Positions 36,675-46,568 of a stretch of 64,000 nucleotides of DNA are shown piece by piece. Both the position numbers and the translations under genes were made by a program. The notes beneath the pieces were generated by a model that saw nothing but the letters and a program-made list of their open reading frames with translations, did not search any database and was not told the DNA's origin. The stretch comes from Synechococcus sp. JA-3-3Ab (lineage in GTDB: Bacteria > Cyanobacteriota > Cyanobacteriia > Thermostichales > Thermostichaceae). The number at the start of each line of letters is the position of its first letter. The first letter of the stretch is position 1. The stretch lies in NCBI RefSeq assembly GCF_000013205.1, contig NC_007775.1:682001-746000 (forward strand). The letters run 5' to 3'.

Positions 36675-37031
36675 GTGCGCAAGGACGGTTTCCACCCTCG
36701 ACCCAAGCCCAGAGGGCAGGCAGCAAGGCCGAAAAGGCAACAGCAATCGAGCTACCGGAAAAAAGCTAAAAGGGATCCACGGTTACCGAAAAGCGCCACA
36801 AAGCCCCTCCTGATCAAGGCTCCAACTGCTTACCCTGAAATTGGGGATGGCTTCTTGCAAGACTGGTTGGAAGACTGCTACTGGAATTGGGATCCGCAGC
36901 GTTACCCAAGTCGCAAAGCCCATCATCTGGCCCGCTGCCAATGGCAAATCCATTTCTACCAGCATCTGATGCAGATAGGGCTCCCACTCCCGGAGTCCAC
37001 ACGCGCCCGTGCCGCGACAGAAGTTTTTTAA
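36675..37031 (+). CDS. Hypothetical protein with basic N-terminus
   Basis: 118 residues from GTG 36675. The first 45 residues are basic and low in complexity (RPKRQQQSSYRKKAKRDPRL). The rest is a compact aromatic-rich segment: GFLQDWLEDCYWNWDPQRYP, HLARCQWQIHFYQHLMQIGL. The second part looks like a conserved small domain, but no family is recognised, and the true start may be internal. It lies 46 bp before the DUF4079 gene of block B copy 2. Confidence 0.5.
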   Translation: MRKDGFHPRPKPRGQAARPKRQQQSSYRKKAKRDPRLPKSATKPLLIKAPTAYPEIGDGFLQDWLEDCYWNWDPQRYPSRKAHHLARCQWQIHFYQHLMQIGLPLPESTRARAATEVF

Positions 37032-37077
37032 ATTTGTGTTAATTTAGGGGCAGCCTCCTCTTCGTTGCGCAATCCCT

Positions 37078-37575
37078 ATGAACAGCATTCAACTTCCCCA
37101 ATGGCTGAAGCTGGCTTTGCCCTTCTTTCACCCTGTGCTGATGATTTTCGCCTTTGCCCTAGCTCTCTACGCTCTTTACCTGGGCCTGCAGGTGCGACGG
37201 CTGCGCACTGCTTCTGCACAAGAGCGCAAAGAACTCGTCAAGGGTAAGTTTGGCCAGCGGCACTTTCTTGCGGGATCCCTGTTCTTGCTGTTGATGGTGT
37301 TCGGGGCCCTGGGCGGCATGGGGGTGACCTACCTCAACAACGGCAAGCTGTTTGTTGGCCCCCACTTGCTGGCGGGATTGGGCATTGTGGCCTTGGTGGC
37401 TAGCTCTGCGGCTTTGGCGCCCCTGATGAAGGATGGCCAAAAGGCCTGGGCTCGCAATGTCCACCTCCTGCTGAATTTGGTGATTTTGGGGATCCTGGGC
37501 TGGCAGGCGGCGACTGGCTTTCAAATTGTGCAGCGCATCGTCAACCAGATGCTAACCTCTCCTCAGGTGGCCTAG
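37078..37575 (+). CDS. DUF4079 membrane protein, copy 2
   Basis: 165 residues, four helices: LKLALPFFHPVLMIFAFALA, FLAGSLFLLLMVFGALGGMG, VGPHLLAGLGIVALVASSAA, HLLLNLVILGILGWQAATGF. The His positions of copy 1 are kept. Overall about 90% identical to copy 1. It lies 78 bp before lipA copy 2 and is probably co-transcribed with it. Confidence 0.85.
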   Translation: MNSIQLPQWLKLALPFFHPVLMIFAFALALYALYLGLQVRRLRTASAQERKELVKGKFGQRHFLAGSLFLLLMVFGALGGMGVTYLNNGKLFVGPHLLAGLGIVALVASSAALAPLMKDGQKAWARNVHLLLNLVILGILGWQAATGFQIVQRIVNQMLTSPQVA

Positions 37576-37653
37576 CCCTTTTCCGGCCAAGGGCGATCGA
37601 TCTGGAAGGCGTCCATGCCACAATGGACGCTATCTCTTCTTTCTCGTCCTCCC

Positions 37654-38526
37654 ATGCCTGTTAGCTCTCTTCCCAGTTGGGTCAAGCGCTCTATCGGCAA
37701 GGCCAGCGATATCTCGGCAGTGCAGCAGGTGATCAAGCAGCGGGGCCTGCACACCATCTGCGAAGAGGGGCGCTGTCCCAATCGGGCCGAATGCTACAGC
37801 CAAAAGACTGCCACCTTCCTGCTGATGGGCGGGATCTGTACCCGCGCCTGTTCCTTTTGTCAGGTGGCTAGCGGGCGGCCCGCGCCGTTGGATCCGCAGG
37901 AGCCGGAAAAGGTGGCTGAGGCCGTTGAGCTGCTGGGGCTCCGCTATGTGGTGCTCACCTCGGTAGCTCGCGACGACCTGCCCGACCAGGGATCCGGCCG
38001 CTTCGTGGAGGTGATGGAAGCGATTCGGCGGCGCTGCCCTGGGATCCAGATCGAGGTGCTCACCCCCGATTTTCGCGGGGAGCGCGACTGCATTGCCCGT
38101 GTGGTGGCGGCCCGACCGACCTGCTACAACCACAACATCGAAACGGTGCGCCGGCTGTCGCAGGCGGTGCGGCGCAGCTCTGGCTACGACCTGTCGTTGC
38201 GGGTTTTGCGAACGGTGAAGGAGCTGGATCCCGGCCTGCCCACCAAGTCCGGCCTGATGCTGGGGCACGGCGAGACCCGCGCAGAAGTGCTGGAAACCTT
38301 TCGAGATCTGCTGGCGGTAGGCTGTGACCGGCTCACCCTGGGGCAGTATCTGCAGCCTTCCCTGGCCCATCGCCCGGTGCAGCGCTACTGGACGCCGGAG
38401 GAGTTTGTCGAGCTGGGCCAGATTGCCCTCCAGATGGGGTTTCGCCAGGTGCGCTCTGGGCCCCTGGTGCGCAGCTCCTACCACGCCGCCGAAATGGCTC
38501 AGGATGGCCGGGAAGAGGAACCCTAG
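37654..38526 (+). CDS. lipA: Lipoyl synthase, copy 2
   Basis: 290 residues from ATG 37654 ([20 protein letters not shown]). It keeps the auxiliary cluster cysteines ([18 protein letters not shown]), the radical-SAM motif ([14 protein letters not shown]) and the C-terminal RSSYHAAEM. About 20 substitutions separate it from copy 1, mostly outside catalytic motifs, and the tail has extra residues (QDGREEEP). Having two close lipA genes is unusual; both seem functional. Its stop shares CTAG with the convergent GTPase gene. Confidence 0.93.
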   Translation: MPVSSLPSWVKRSIGKASDISAVQQVIKQRGLHTICEEGRCPNRAECYSQKTATFLLMGGICTRACSFCQVASGRPAPLDPQEPEKVAEAVELLGLRYVVLTSVARDDLPDQGSGRFVEVMEAIRRRCPGIQIEVLTPDFRGERDCIARVVAARPTCYNHNIETVRRLSQAVRRSSGYDLSLRVLRTVKELDPGLPTKSGLMLGHGETRAEVLETFRDLLAVGCDRLTLGQYLQPSLAHRPVQRYWTPEEFVELGQIALQMGFRQVRSGPLVRSSYHAAEMAQDGREEEP

Positions 38527-39737
38527 GCCTTTTCAGCCAGCTCTTGGCTGCTGATGAGATCCCGCAAGAGGGCCCCTAGGCCGAACCCCTCTGGGGCAAA
38601 CCGGAGCAACACCCGTGGCGCCAGGGATCCCAAGCGGTACAAACTCGCCCCCGCCACCAGACCCGGCAAGAGGCTGTTGCTCCAGCCTCCCCACAGCCAA
38701 GAGCTCACCCCCTCGGCCAAAAGCAGCAGCGCCCCATTGAGCAGCAGCAGTCGCCACAGCCCCTCCTGGGCGGATCCCAGCGCCTCCCGTAAGGATCCCC
38801 AGGGCAGGCGCAGCCGCATTCCCAGGCCCAACAGCCACAGCCCATCCAGTAGCGGCGCCAACAGCAGATCTAGCCCCAGTGGCGCCAAGCCCACCGCGAT
38901 CCCCTTGCCGAGGGCGCAGGCCGTGCCCCATTGCTCGACAAAGCGGGCGTGGTGCTGCCACTGCTTTTGCCAGAGCTGGGCCTGGAGGTGCTCCAGCCGC
39001 TTCAGCACATTGAGGGCCAAGAGGGATCCCGCCTCTGCCTGCAAAATTTCCACAATGCGCCCTCGCAGGGCCTCGATCTGGGGTGCGGGCCGCTCCCATT
39101 CCAAGGTGATGCGGCCATCTGGCCAGTGGGTGCGCACCTTAGTGGGCTTGGGACGGGCGGCCACCGTCAAGATCTCCTGCGGCAACACCCAGCCCAAGTG
39201 GCGGCTGATCTGGGCGCGAATGGCCTGCAACTCGGCTTCCGAATAGAGATCGCACTTGTTCAACACCAGCAGGATGGGCTTGTGCAGGGTGCGCAGCTCC
39301 AACAGAGCCTGGTACTCCAACTGGGTCAGGTCTGCGGCGATGACAAACAGGATCAAGTCGGCGGCGCGGGCCACCTCCCAGGCCAACTGTTCGCGGGCTT
39401 CTCCGTTGATCTCGTTCAAGCCGGGCGTATCGATGAACCGTACCTGCCAAGGGATCCCCGGCCCCGGCTGCCACAGCAGCGATTGCGGCTGTTGCGTCAC
39501 CCCGTTGAGGGGCCCTACCTCCAAGCGGGCCTCGCCGGTCAGGGCGTTCAAGACAGCCGACTTGCCGCGGTTGACCAGACCAAACACCGCAATGGAAAAC
39601 ACCCGAGTGACAAGACGCTTGCGCAGAGTGGATAAAGCTTTGAACTCCGGCTGCAGATCCTGACGGCTGGCCAGAGCTTGCCAGTGATCCCAGCAACGCT
39701 GAAAAACGGTTTCGGCTTGAGTTAGAGGAGTGGTCAT
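38523..39737 (-). CDS. Membrane-associated Era/dynamin-like GTPase, copy 2
   Basis: 404 residues from ATG 39737 ([20 protein letters not shown]). G1 [18 protein letters not shown]3 [17 protein letters not shown] and G4 [14 protein letters not shown] are all kept. Hydrophobic helices in the second half match copy 1 ([20 protein letters not shown]). The C-terminus differs in the last 15 or so residues. Upstream in-frame codons to 39860 lack similarity to copy 1 protein and are excluded. Confidence 0.85.
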   Translation of the reverse strand: MTTPLTQAETVFQRCWDHWQALASRQDLQPEFKALSTLRKRLVTRVFSIAVFGLVNRGKSAVLNALTGEARLEVGPLNGVTQQPQSLLWQPGPGIPWQVRFIDTPGLNEINGEAREQLAWEVARAADLILFVIAADLTQLEYQALLELRTLHKPILLVLNKCDLYSEAELQAIRAQISRHLGWVLPQEILTVAARPKPTKVRTHWPDGRITLEWERPAPQIEALRGRIVEILQAEAGSLLALNVLKRLEHLQAQLWQKQWQHHARFVEQWGTACALGKGIAVGLAPLGLDLLLAPLLDGLWLLGLGMRLRLPWGSLREALGSAQEGLWRLLLLNGALLLLAEGVSSWLWGGWSNSLLPGLVAGASLYRLGSLAPRVLLRFAPEGFGLGALLRDLISSQELAEKA

Positions 39738-39906
39738 CGACAACAAAAATGGCCTAACCCCCACTCTAAAAGGAATTGGTCCCCATAGCCACGCTGGTAT
39801 TCCCCCCCAGCGTGGGGAAGTCCGCCGGGATCCGAAGCTCACAGAATGGGGCATGATCACCTTGGGGCATTGGCGCTCCTAAGTTAGGATCCCATCGACT
39901 GTTGCT

Positions 39907-40056
39907 ATGCTGTACCGCCTCCCCAACTCTCTCCGCTGGCTCCGCCTTGGCGGATCCCATCGCTCCAAACAAGAGCGTCAAATTGTGCGCAGCCTGCTGG
40001 CCTTTGCAGGTGCCCTCCTGGTCGTGGATATCGTGCTCCTGAGCGCCCTTTACTAG
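39907..40056 (+). CDS. 49-aa single-helix protein, copy 2
   Basis: MLYRLPNSLRWLRLGGSHRS, then KQERQIVRSLLAFAGALLVV and a hydrophobic end with Tyr before TAG. Basic N-terminus plus one membrane helix. Divergent from the GTPase gene, as in copy 1. No known family. Confidence 0.7.
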   Translation: MLYRLPNSLRWLRLGGSHRSKQERQIVRSLLAFAGALLVVDIVLLSALY

Positions 40057-40155
40057 TCCGATGGCATTTCCACGCTTGTCGGGAAAAAGCGCTATCATGG
40101 AGATCCATTGGTCAAGCTCCGTTGATGGCTCTGTAACTCCTACGAGGCAGGTCGG

Positions 40156-40287
40156 ATGGATTGGGTAGAAAAAGTTCTCGAAAAGATCCGCGAATGGGTG
40201 GAACGTGTGATTGATACTCTTCTGGGAAGTCCTCAGCCCCAACCTGCTCCCATTCCCGTAGAAAATGGATCCCATCGTCGTCGTTAA
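40156..40287 (+). CDS. 43-aa amphipathic small protein
   Basis: ATG 40156 follows [26 protein letters not shown] forms an amphipathic helix, followed by a Pro/Gln-rich linker ([15 protein letters not shown]) and a basic end (SHRRR). The stop at 40287 overlaps the aroQ start by 23 bp. Such overlap and clear helix periodicity favour a real gene, but no family is recognised. Confidence 0.55.
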   Translation: MDWVEKVLEKIREWVERVIDTLLGSPQPQPAPIPVENGSHRRR

Positions 40288-40768
40288 TCCGACTGCCATT
40301 GCTTCCGCTGGCGAGCTCCTAAGCCTTCTGGTTCTGCACGGCCCCAACCTCAACTTGCTGGGGGTGCGAGAAGTAGGCATCTACGGCTCGGTGTCCTTAG
40401 AACAGATCGATCGGGCGCTCCACCAGCAGGCAGAAGTTCTTGGGGCAAAGCTGGAGATCCTGCAGTCTAACCATGAGGGGGTGTTGGTCGATGCCATTCA
40501 CCGGGCTCGCCAGCAGCACTCCGGCATCCTCATCAACCCTGGCGCCTACACCCACACCAGCATCGCTCTGCGGGATGCCATTGCTGCCGTAGGGCTGCCC
40601 ACGGTGGAAGTTCACCTGAGCAATATCTATCGCCGCGAACCTTTCCGGCAACACTCCTACATTGCTGCTGTAGCCATCGGCCAAATCAGTGGATTTGGAG
40701 CCCACAGCTACCTATTGGGCCTACAGGCTCTAGTTCAGCACCTGCGGCTGCAGGCTGCCCAAGCCTAA
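40265..40768 (+). CDS. aroQ: 3-dehydroquinate dehydratase, type II
   Basis: 167 residues. [20 protein letters not shown] contains the N-x-N-x-L-G-x-R active-site loop with the following Tyr; [35 protein letters not shown] and [20 protein letters not shown] supply the catalytic His and Arg. Third step of the shikimate pathway. The N-terminus has about 20 residues before the usual start; a later start is possible but no internal Met precedes the core. Confidence 0.93.
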   Translation: MDPIVVVNPTAIASAGELLSLLVLHGPNLNLLGVREVGIYGSVSLEQIDRALHQQAEVLGAKLEILQSNHEGVLVDAIHRARQQHSGILINPGAYTHTSIALRDAIAAVGLPTVEVHLSNIYRREPFRQHSYIAAVAIGQISGFGAHSYLLGLQALVQHLRLQAAQA

Positions 40769-41011
40769 CCGAAGAAGTTTGGCCTTACCTCGACGCTGCC
40801 GAGACAGTCGCTGCTTGGCGATCCTCAACCGCGGGGACTCCCCCACCTGGAAGAGGTAGGCGCTGGTTTTCCCGGTGGAGAACATCCGTCCTCAGCGGCG
40901 TGGGAGAGGGGGGCGGGCGCAACTCAGGGAGCGGTTAACTGGCAAGACCAGTGGGCGGCTTAGAGGGACAGTTGGGAGCCTCAAGCCCGACAACTGCGAG
41001 CTCCTAGGTCT

Positions 41012-41548
41012 CTATCCATGGCTGCGCGGATCCGCCTGATGCGGGAGGACAGGCCTGCCCCGATCCAACTCAGACACCTGTCCGGCATTGGTCAACTGCA
41101 GGGGCTGCCCAGTTGCCAGAGCCAACACATTGCCCCGCAAAATGGCGGCAGGCTGCTCTCCGATGGCAAATCCCAGCACTTCCCCTTGACCATCCAAAAA
41201 GAGAAAGTGAGGGATCCCGTTCACCCGGTAGCGGCTCAACTCCGGCAGCCACTTGGGGTTGTCCACGTTCAGCATGACGAAGTTCACCTGATCGGCAAAT
41301 TCTTTCTTCAGGCTGGCCAGGAGAGGTGCCATCGCTCGGCAGGTGGTGCACCAATCGGCGTAAAACTCCACCAGAGAAGGCTTGCCGTTGGCCTGCGCTT
41401 CCTCCCAGGACACTGCCTCTGCAGCCAAGTCAGCCAAGCTGGTGCCAGCCTGACGAGCTTGATTGGCTAAAAACAAGCCTGCCGCCAGGAGCACGGCCAC
41501 CACGGCAACTAAACTGTTGCGCAACCGTTTTGCCCAGTCTTCCTTCAT
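41012..41548 (-). CDS. Membrane-anchored thioredoxin-like protein (TxlA/HCF164 type)
   Basis: 178 residues from ATG 41548. An N-terminal anchor (LRNSLVAVVAVLLAAGLFLA) precedes a thioredoxin domain with VEFYADWCTTCRAMAPLLAS, where W-C-x-x-C is the redox site, and VNGIPHFLFLDGQGEVLGF with the cis-Pro. TxlA/HCF164 proteins pass reducing power to the thylakoid lumen for cytochrome b6f assembly; the same role is inferred. An upstream extension to 41620 is not supported. Confidence 0.87.
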   Translation of the reverse strand: MKEDWAKRLRNSLVAVVAVLLAAGLFLANQARQAGTSLADLAAEAVSWEEAQANGKPSLVEFYADWCTTCRAMAPLLASLKKEFADQVNFVMLNVDNPKWLPELSRYRVNGIPHFLFLDGQGEVLGFAIGEQPAAILRGNVLALATGQPLQLTNAGQVSELDRGRPVLPHQADPRSHG

Positions 41549-41620
41549 AGCTCCATCACTCCGCCATCTGGTGTTCCGCCTTCCCCGTTCTAACATCCCC
41601 CTCGCTCCGCAGTGGGCCAA

Positions 41621-41924
41621 CTAGGTTCTGGATGGCTGTCTCCCGGGATCCCGGCTGGCGAGGAGGGCAGATGGACGTACTCCCCCTAGCTATAGCTTGC
41701 TCCGGCCCAGCAGTAAGCCTAGGAACTCTTAGTTACTGGTTCCGCAACCGCACTTGCTCCTTCGGGTTGCTCCGCCTCAGCAGCAGTGCCAGTTTCCCTG
41801 GTGGGCTCAGGGCGGTGGGACAACCGTTTTCTGGCTGTGGCAAAACTTGGGATCTAGCCAATAACTTCATAAACTGGAGCAAATGGCTCATCGCCATTGC
41901 TTTGCAGGGACCAGAGCCGCCCTT
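41621..41924. other. Intergenic stretch, no gene
   Basis: About 300 bases between divergent txlA-like and sbcC genes. It holds repeat-like strings such as GCTCCTTCGGGTTGCTCCGC, typical of dispersed repeats in cyanobacteria. No promoter could be assigned. Confidence 0.45.
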
Positions 41925-44900
41925 GTGATCCCAGTTCGCCTGACCTTACACAATTTTCTCTGCTACTCTCAGGCGGTTTTGGATCTGCGCGGGATCCACA
42001 CCGCTTGCATTTGCGGCCCCAACGGGGCGGGCAAATCGGCTTTGCTCGACGCCCTTACCTGGGGCCTCTGGGGACAGAGCCGGGCCAGCAACGACAGCGA
42101 TCTCATCCGCAAGGGGGCCAGCGAAACCTGGGTGGAGGTGGTCTACCGCTCGCGGGGGCAAACCTACCGCGTCCTGCGCAGTCGCCACCTCGCGGGGGAA
42201 GGATCCCTGGAGTGGCAAATTCAAACTGGAGAAAGCGACGGCCAAGCCCGTTGGCGCAGCCTCACCCGCCGCGGCCTGCGTGCCACCCAACAGGCCATCC
42301 AAAATCAGCTCGGCCTCGACTACGATACCTTTGTTCACTCGGCCTACCTGCGGCAGGGGCAGGCCGATGCCTTTACCCTGAAGCGTCCCGGCGAGCGCAA
42401 GCAGATCTTGGCCGACATGCTCAAGCTGGGGCAGTACGATCTGCTGGCGGAGCGTTGCCGCGAACAGGCCCGCAGCGCCAAGCTCAAAGCCGACCTGCTC
42501 CAAGAGCGCCTGCACAAGCTGGATCAACACCAGGTCTCTATCGAGCAGATGCAAGCCGAACTGGAGCAGCTTCAACAGCGGCAAATCCATCTGCAACAGC
42601 TCCTGGCCCAACAGCAGCAGGAATTACAGGCCCTAGAACGCGCCTATGAACATCGCCACACCCTGGAGGAGCGCCACCAGCAGCTTGCCCAGCACCTGAA
42701 CAAGCTCAGCGTCAACCTGCACCACACCGAACAGCAGTGGCGAGCTCAACGACAGCACCTGCTCCAGTTGCAAGAGCTGATTGCCCAAAGCGAGGAGATC
42801 CTGGCGGGCTACGAACGCTATCAAACCCTGATGGCCCAGGATCGCCATCTTCACCACCTCTTCGAGCAACAGCAATACCTGCTCCAAGAACGCCAAAAGC
42901 TGCAGGCCCAACAGGCCGAGCAACAACAGCAGCAACTGCGCAGAATGCAGCGGCTGCAACAGGAATTGGCCGCCTGCCAGGCCCAAGCCCAGGCCGATGC
43001 CCAGGTGCTGGCCGAACGAGAGCGCATCGAAAACGCCCTCCACCACTACCGGCAAGCCCAGGAGCGCCTGCAAAGCTTAAACGAGGCCCAGGCCCAAGCC
43101 GCTGCCCTCCTGGAGCAACAACGGCACTGGGAGGAGGAGATCCGCCGCGAGGGAGAACGTCTGCAAGCCCGCCTCCAGTTCCTCCAGGAGCACCTGCAAA
43201 GCCAGGAAACCCTGGCCCAACAGCAGCAGCACCTGGCCCAGAAAATTGCCGCCAGCGCTGCAGCCCTGGCCGAGCTGGAGCGGCAGCGCCTCTACCAGCA
43301 GCAGGTGTTGGAAAAAATCCAGGAGCGCCGCCTCTTTGTGCAGAAGCTGCAGGAGCGGCAGCGGGTTCTCCAGCACCAGTGGCAACAGGAGGAGGAACGC
43401 TGCCGCCTGCTAGAGGCTCCTTGGGAAGAGTTTCCTGTTGGCGATAGCGGAGCGGAGTCCCTCCACGCCGAGCGCTTGGATCCTGCAGAGCTAGAAGATC
43501 TGGATCGCCCGGATCACTTGGGCCCTTCGGATCCAGACTCTGGCCGGTGCCGTCCCACCCATGCTTTGTCGGGGGCGAAGGCCATTGCCGAGGGAGCTGC
43601 AGAACCGGGATCCGAAGTAACCGCAGACCCCCTCTTCTCAGAGCAGCCTGCCGAGTCCATGCCAGCACCGCCCACCAAAGTGCCGACCGCCCCAATTTGG
43701 GTTTGCCCTCTCTGTGCCCGTCCGCTCAGCCCGTCCTTGAGGGCAGTGGTGCTGAAGAAACACCGCCAGCGGCAAGAGGAAATTGCTGGCGAGCTGTTTG
43801 TAATCCGCGAGCAATTGGCGGTGGCCGACCGGGAGATCGGGCTGCTGCAGGAAGAAGCCCAGCGTCTTGGCCAAGAGTTGGCCACCTGGGACGAGCGCCT
43901 GCACCTTCAGGGGCGCCTGCAACAGCAGTGGGAGGCTGAGCAGGAGCGGCAGCGGCAACTGGAGGCGCGGCGGGCAGAAGCCGCAGAACTGGAGCAGATC
44001 CTCAGCCAAGAAGCTTATGCCCAAGAGGCGCGGCAGCAGCTTGCCCAGATCCAACAGGCCCTGCAGCAGCTGGGCTATGACGAGCGGGAACATGCCTTGC
44101 AACGGGGAGAGGTGGAGCGCTGGCGCTGGGCCCTGGGCCGCTCCCACGAGCTGCGCAAAGCCCAGGAGCGCCGCGCCCGCCTAGGCGAGCAAATCGCCTC
44201 CCTGCAAGCGCAACTGGAGGCCCTGCAACAGGCGGGATCCCCTGACTCGCCGCTGGCAGAACGCCTGGCCCAGATCGAGCAGGCGCTGCACCAGGTCGGC
44301 TACGACGGATCCCTGCACCAGCAGGTAAAAGCAGAACTGGCCCAGGCGCAACTGTGGCCGGCCCGCCTGCAAGCCCTCCAGATGGCCCGCCAGGAGCTGC
44401 CGGAAGCCACAGCCCGCAGCCAGGCCCTGTCCCAACGCCTGCAGGAAAGCCGGCAACACTTTGCCCAGGCTGCCCAAGAGCTGGAAGCGCTGCAGCGACA
44501 ACTGGCCGAGCACCCCGATGTTTCCCCGGCTCATCTAGAAGGGATCCGCCAAGCTCTGCAGGAGAACCGGCAAGAGCTGGATCTGGTGCTTTCTCAAATC
44601 GGGGCGGCCCGACAGCGGCTGCAGCAGGCTCTTGAACAGCAGGCGGAGCGGACGGAGCTGGAGCGACAACTGCAGCAGGCCCGCCGCCAGCAGCAGGTGT
44701 ACCAGGAGCTGGCCAACGCCTACGGCCGCAACGGCATTCCCGCCCTGATCATCGAAAATGTCCTGCCAGAGCTAGAGGCCCAGGCCAACCAGATCCTGGG
44801 CCGCCTCACCCAACACCGCCTCCATCTGCGCTTTGTAACCCAGCGCTCGGGGCGGCGCTCGGAGAAGCTGATCGAGACCCTCGACATCCTCATCGCCGAT

Positions 44901-45215
44901 CCCCGCGGCACCCGTCCCTACGAGACCTACTCTGGGGGAGAGGCTTTCCGCATCAACTTCGCCATCCGCCTGGCTCTTTCCCGCCTGCTTACCCAGCGCT
45001 CGGGATCCGACCTGCAAACGTTGATCATCGACGAGGGGTTTGGATCCCAGGACGCCACCGGGCGGGCCCAGTTGCTGGCGGCCATCAACGCCATTGCCTC
45101 CGACTTTGCCTGCATCCTGGTGATCACCCACATCCCCAGCCTGCAAGAGGCCTTTCCCCACCGCATCGACGTGCAGCCCTCCCCCCAGGGATCCCGCCTC
45201 TTCATTCGCGGCTAG
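41925..45215 (+). CDS. sbcC: SbcC/Rad50-like SMC ATPase
   Basis: About 1096 residues from GTG 41925 (VIPVRLTLHNFLCYSQAVLD). Walker A is CICGPNGAGKSALLDALTWG, a Q-loop region lies at YLRQGQADAFTLKRPGERKQ, the ABC signature is ETYSGGEAFRINFAIRLALS and Walker B is LIIDEGFGSQDATGRAQLL. Between are long Gln/Glu/Leu-rich coiled coils and, near residue 595, a zinc hook (WVCPLCARPLSPSL). The hook is preceded by an acidic, Pro/Ser-rich stretch of about 90 residues that is atypical and includes GCGATAGCGGAGCGGAGTCC, a dispersed-repeat-like string. With SbcD it would process DNA ends and hairpins; sbcD is not nearby. Confidence 0.92.
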   Translation: MIPVRLTLHNFLCYSQAVLDLRGIHTACICGPNGAGKSALLDALTWGLWGQSRASNDSDLIRKGASETWVEVVYRSRGQTYRVLRSRHLAGEGSLEWQIQTGESDGQARWRSLTRRGLRATQQAIQNQLGLDYDTFVHSAYLRQGQADAFTLKRPGERKQILADMLKLGQYDLLAERCREQARSAKLKADLLQERLHKLDQHQVSIEQMQAELEQLQQRQIHLQQLLAQQQQELQALERAYEHRHTLEERHQQLAQHLNKLSVNLHHTEQQWRAQRQHLLQLQELIAQSEEILAGYERYQTLMAQDRHLHHLFEQQQYLLQERQKLQAQQAEQQQQQLRRMQRLQQELAACQAQAQADAQVLAERERIENALHHYRQAQERLQSLNEAQAQAAALLEQQRHWEEEIRREGERLQARLQFLQEHLQSQETLAQQQQHLAQKIAASAAALAELERQRLYQQQVLEKIQERRLFVQKLQERQRVLQHQWQQEEERCRLLEAPWEEFPVGDSGAESLHAERLDPAELEDLDRPDHLGPSDPDSGRCRPTHALSGAKAIAEGAAEPGSEVTADPLFSEQPAESMPAPPTKVPTAPIWVCPLCARPLSPSLRAVVLKKHRQRQEEIAGELFVIREQLAVADREIGLLQEEAQRLGQELATWDERLHLQGRLQQQWEAEQERQRQLEARRAEAAELEQILSQEAYAQEARQQLAQIQQALQQLGYDEREHALQRGEVERWRWALGRSHELRKAQERRARLGEQIASLQAQLEALQQAGSPDSPLAERLAQIEQALHQVGYDGSLHQQVKAELAQAQLWPARLQALQMARQELPEATARSQALSQRLQESRQHFAQAAQELEALQRQLAEHPDVSPAHLEGIRQALQENRQELDLVLSQIGAARQRLQQALEQQAERTELERQLQQARRQQQVYQELANAYGRNGIPALIIENVLPELEAQANQILGRLTQHRLHLRFVTQRSGRRSEKLIETLDILIADPRGTRPYETYSGGEAFRINFAIRLALSRLLTQRSGSDLQTLIIDEGFGSQDATGRAQLLAAINAIASDFACILVITHIPSLQEAFPHRIDVQPSPQGSRLFIRG

Positions 45216-45643
45216 TCATTTGGCTGGTCATTTGAGGATGAGGAGTTGTCGGCCCGGCTTTGCAACCACTGCTGCAGCAGGGGAACTATAGTCTCGCCAA
45301 GCTGGCTCCACTGGCTGGGCTTTTGGGCCGTGGTTAGCAGCTCCACCCGCTCCCCCCGGATCACCAAAAAGCCCACCGGCTCGATGCGCACCCCGCCCCC
45401 CGCTCCGCCAAACAGGCTGGCCGGATCCCGTCCGTTGCTGCGAAAGCCGCTGGCCGTTTTGCCAAAATGGCCCCCTCCTCCCCCAACGCCAAAGTAGAGC
45501 GACACGTAGGGGACAATCGTTGTGTCGCCAATGGTAATCGGCTGGCCAAAGGTCTGTCCCGTCTCCGCCAAAACCTTCAGCTTGCTCAGCACCGCCTCCA
45601 GGACGGCTGCCACCTCGAAATCGGAACTGGAATCGGATCCCAT
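45212..45643 (-). CDS. GerW (YtfJ)-family protein
   Basis: 143 residues. TFGQPITIGDTTIVPYVSLY, FGVGGGGGHFG and GGVRIEPVGFLVIRGERVEL match the GerW/YtfJ family named after a Bacillus spore protein; cyanobacterial homologues exist without sporulation. Basic-acidic tails flank the Gly-rich core. Function in cyanobacteria unknown. Its stop overlaps that of sbcC by sharing CTAG. Confidence 0.82.
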   Translation of the reverse strand: MGSDSSSDFEVAAVLEAVLSKLKVLAETGQTFGQPITIGDTTIVPYVSLYFGVGGGGGHFGKTASGFRSNGRDPASLFGGAGGGVRIEPVGFLVIRGERVELLTTAQKPSQWSQLGETIVPLLQQWLQSRADNSSSSNDQPND

Positions 45644-45782
45644 TGGTGACGTTTGCGCAAACGCTGCAGGCCAGCTCCAGAGGCCACTGGGTGAAGAACC
45701 AGATTGACTGCAGTTGTCTCAGACAAGATTAAGATACCTTGCTGCCTACCCAAGCGCCCCGCGCCGCTGCCCTTACCCCTGG

Positions 45783-45805
45783 CCCCTCTCCCTGAGGGAG
45801 AGGGG
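45783..45805. repeat. Perfect 23-bp palindrome
   Basis: CCCCTCTCCCT-G-AGGGAGAGGGG: two 11-base arms around one base, in the gap between the GerW-family and DUF2973 genes. It could fold as an RNA hairpin in either direction, but no T-run follows, so a plain intrinsic terminator is unlikely. Similar palindromes are widespread in cyanobacterial intergenic DNA. Confidence 0.7.
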
Positions 45806-45935
45806 AGTTGGGGATAGTTCTCGGCGCCAAATGTTTTACTGCAACTTCATCCAGGAAAGGCTGCTCACCCCCACACCTGACTCGGGCCGACACCGAGAAA
45901 GGGGGAGCTCCTGCGCCGCTCTTGAACTCCCTTTT

Positions 45936-46199
45936 TTAGTCCTCGTCGGGAGAGCCAGAGTAGAGATCCTCCAGGCGGCTGCGGGCCTCTTCCAAGCTGG
46001 CCGAGCGAATGACCAGCAAGGGCTCTTCCGTCAGGTTGCCTTCTTCATCCAACAGCTCTGGGTGGGGCACCTGCCGGCGGCCTCGACGTGGCGAGGCCTT
46101 GCGCTCTTCTTTGCTCAGAGTAACCACGTTGGCCACCAGGTTGCGCAGGGCTACAAAGGCAATGGCCACAAAAGCGATGAGGTAGAGGATCTGCAGCAT
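45936..46199 (-). CDS. DUF2973 small membrane protein
   Basis: 87 residues from ATG 46199. MLQILYLIAFVAIAFVALRN is one membrane helix, followed by a charged cytoplasmic tail (SKEERKASPRRGRRQVPHPE, LLDEEGNLTEEPLLVIRS). It matches the cyanobacterial DUF2973 pattern. The ATG overlaps the upstream gene's TGA as TGATG, so the pair is co-translated. Function unknown. Confidence 0.75.
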   Translation of the reverse strand: MLQILYLIAFVAIAFVALRNLVANVVTLSKEERKASPRRGRRQVPHPELLDEEGNLTEEPLLVIRSASLEEARSRLEDLYSGSPDED

Positions 46200-46519
46200 C
46201 ACGGGTCAGATGAGTCGGAGGAGGGGTGAATTTGGCGAAAGCGACGGCCCAGCTCGGCGCACTCCATCAGCAGGCGATGCCATTTTGCCATCAGGGCCGG
46301 GTCAACGCCAACTTCATTATCCGACAACTGATAGAGAGCTTCCGCTGCCTGGAGCTCCGCTTGGGCAGCCAAAACCCGCTCCAGGAGGGCCTGCTGCGCC
46401 TCTGGGCTGATGAATTCTAAAGTTTCTTCTTGCAAAAAGCGACGAGAGCGCTCAAACCAGTAGCGGTAATCTTCCAGCAGGGGCCCCAGAATCTCTCGCA
46501 ACAGCTTGGCTTTGCTCAT
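46199..46519 (-). CDS. DUF2605 protein
   Basis: 106 residues. KLLREILGPLLEDYRYWFER, then LEFISPEAQQALLERVLAA and LMAKWHRLLMECAELGRRFR, agree with DUF2605, which commonly neighbours DUF2973 in cyanobacteria. Soluble, all-helical. Translationally coupled to DUF2973. Confidence 0.75.
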   Translation of the reverse strand: MSKAKLLREILGPLLEDYRYWFERSRRFLQEETLEFISPEAQQALLERVLAAQAELQAAEALYQLSDNEVGVDPALMAKWHRLLMECAELGRRFRQIHPSSDSSDP

Positions 46520-46568
46520 GGATCGGGATCCCTCCGCGTCTGGTTTGCTGAGAGCATCTTAGCCGAAC

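Larger units (their letters stand above)
37030..40056. repeat. Segmental duplication block B, copy 2 (inverted repeat of 17490-20630)
   Basis: Holds DUF4079 (+), lipA (+), GTPase (-) and the 49-aa gene (+). Similarity to copy 1 reaches into the DUF4079 leader (GTTAATTTAGGGGCAG against GTTAATTTGGGGGCGT) and stops at the 49-aa stop codon. Confidence 0.85.
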
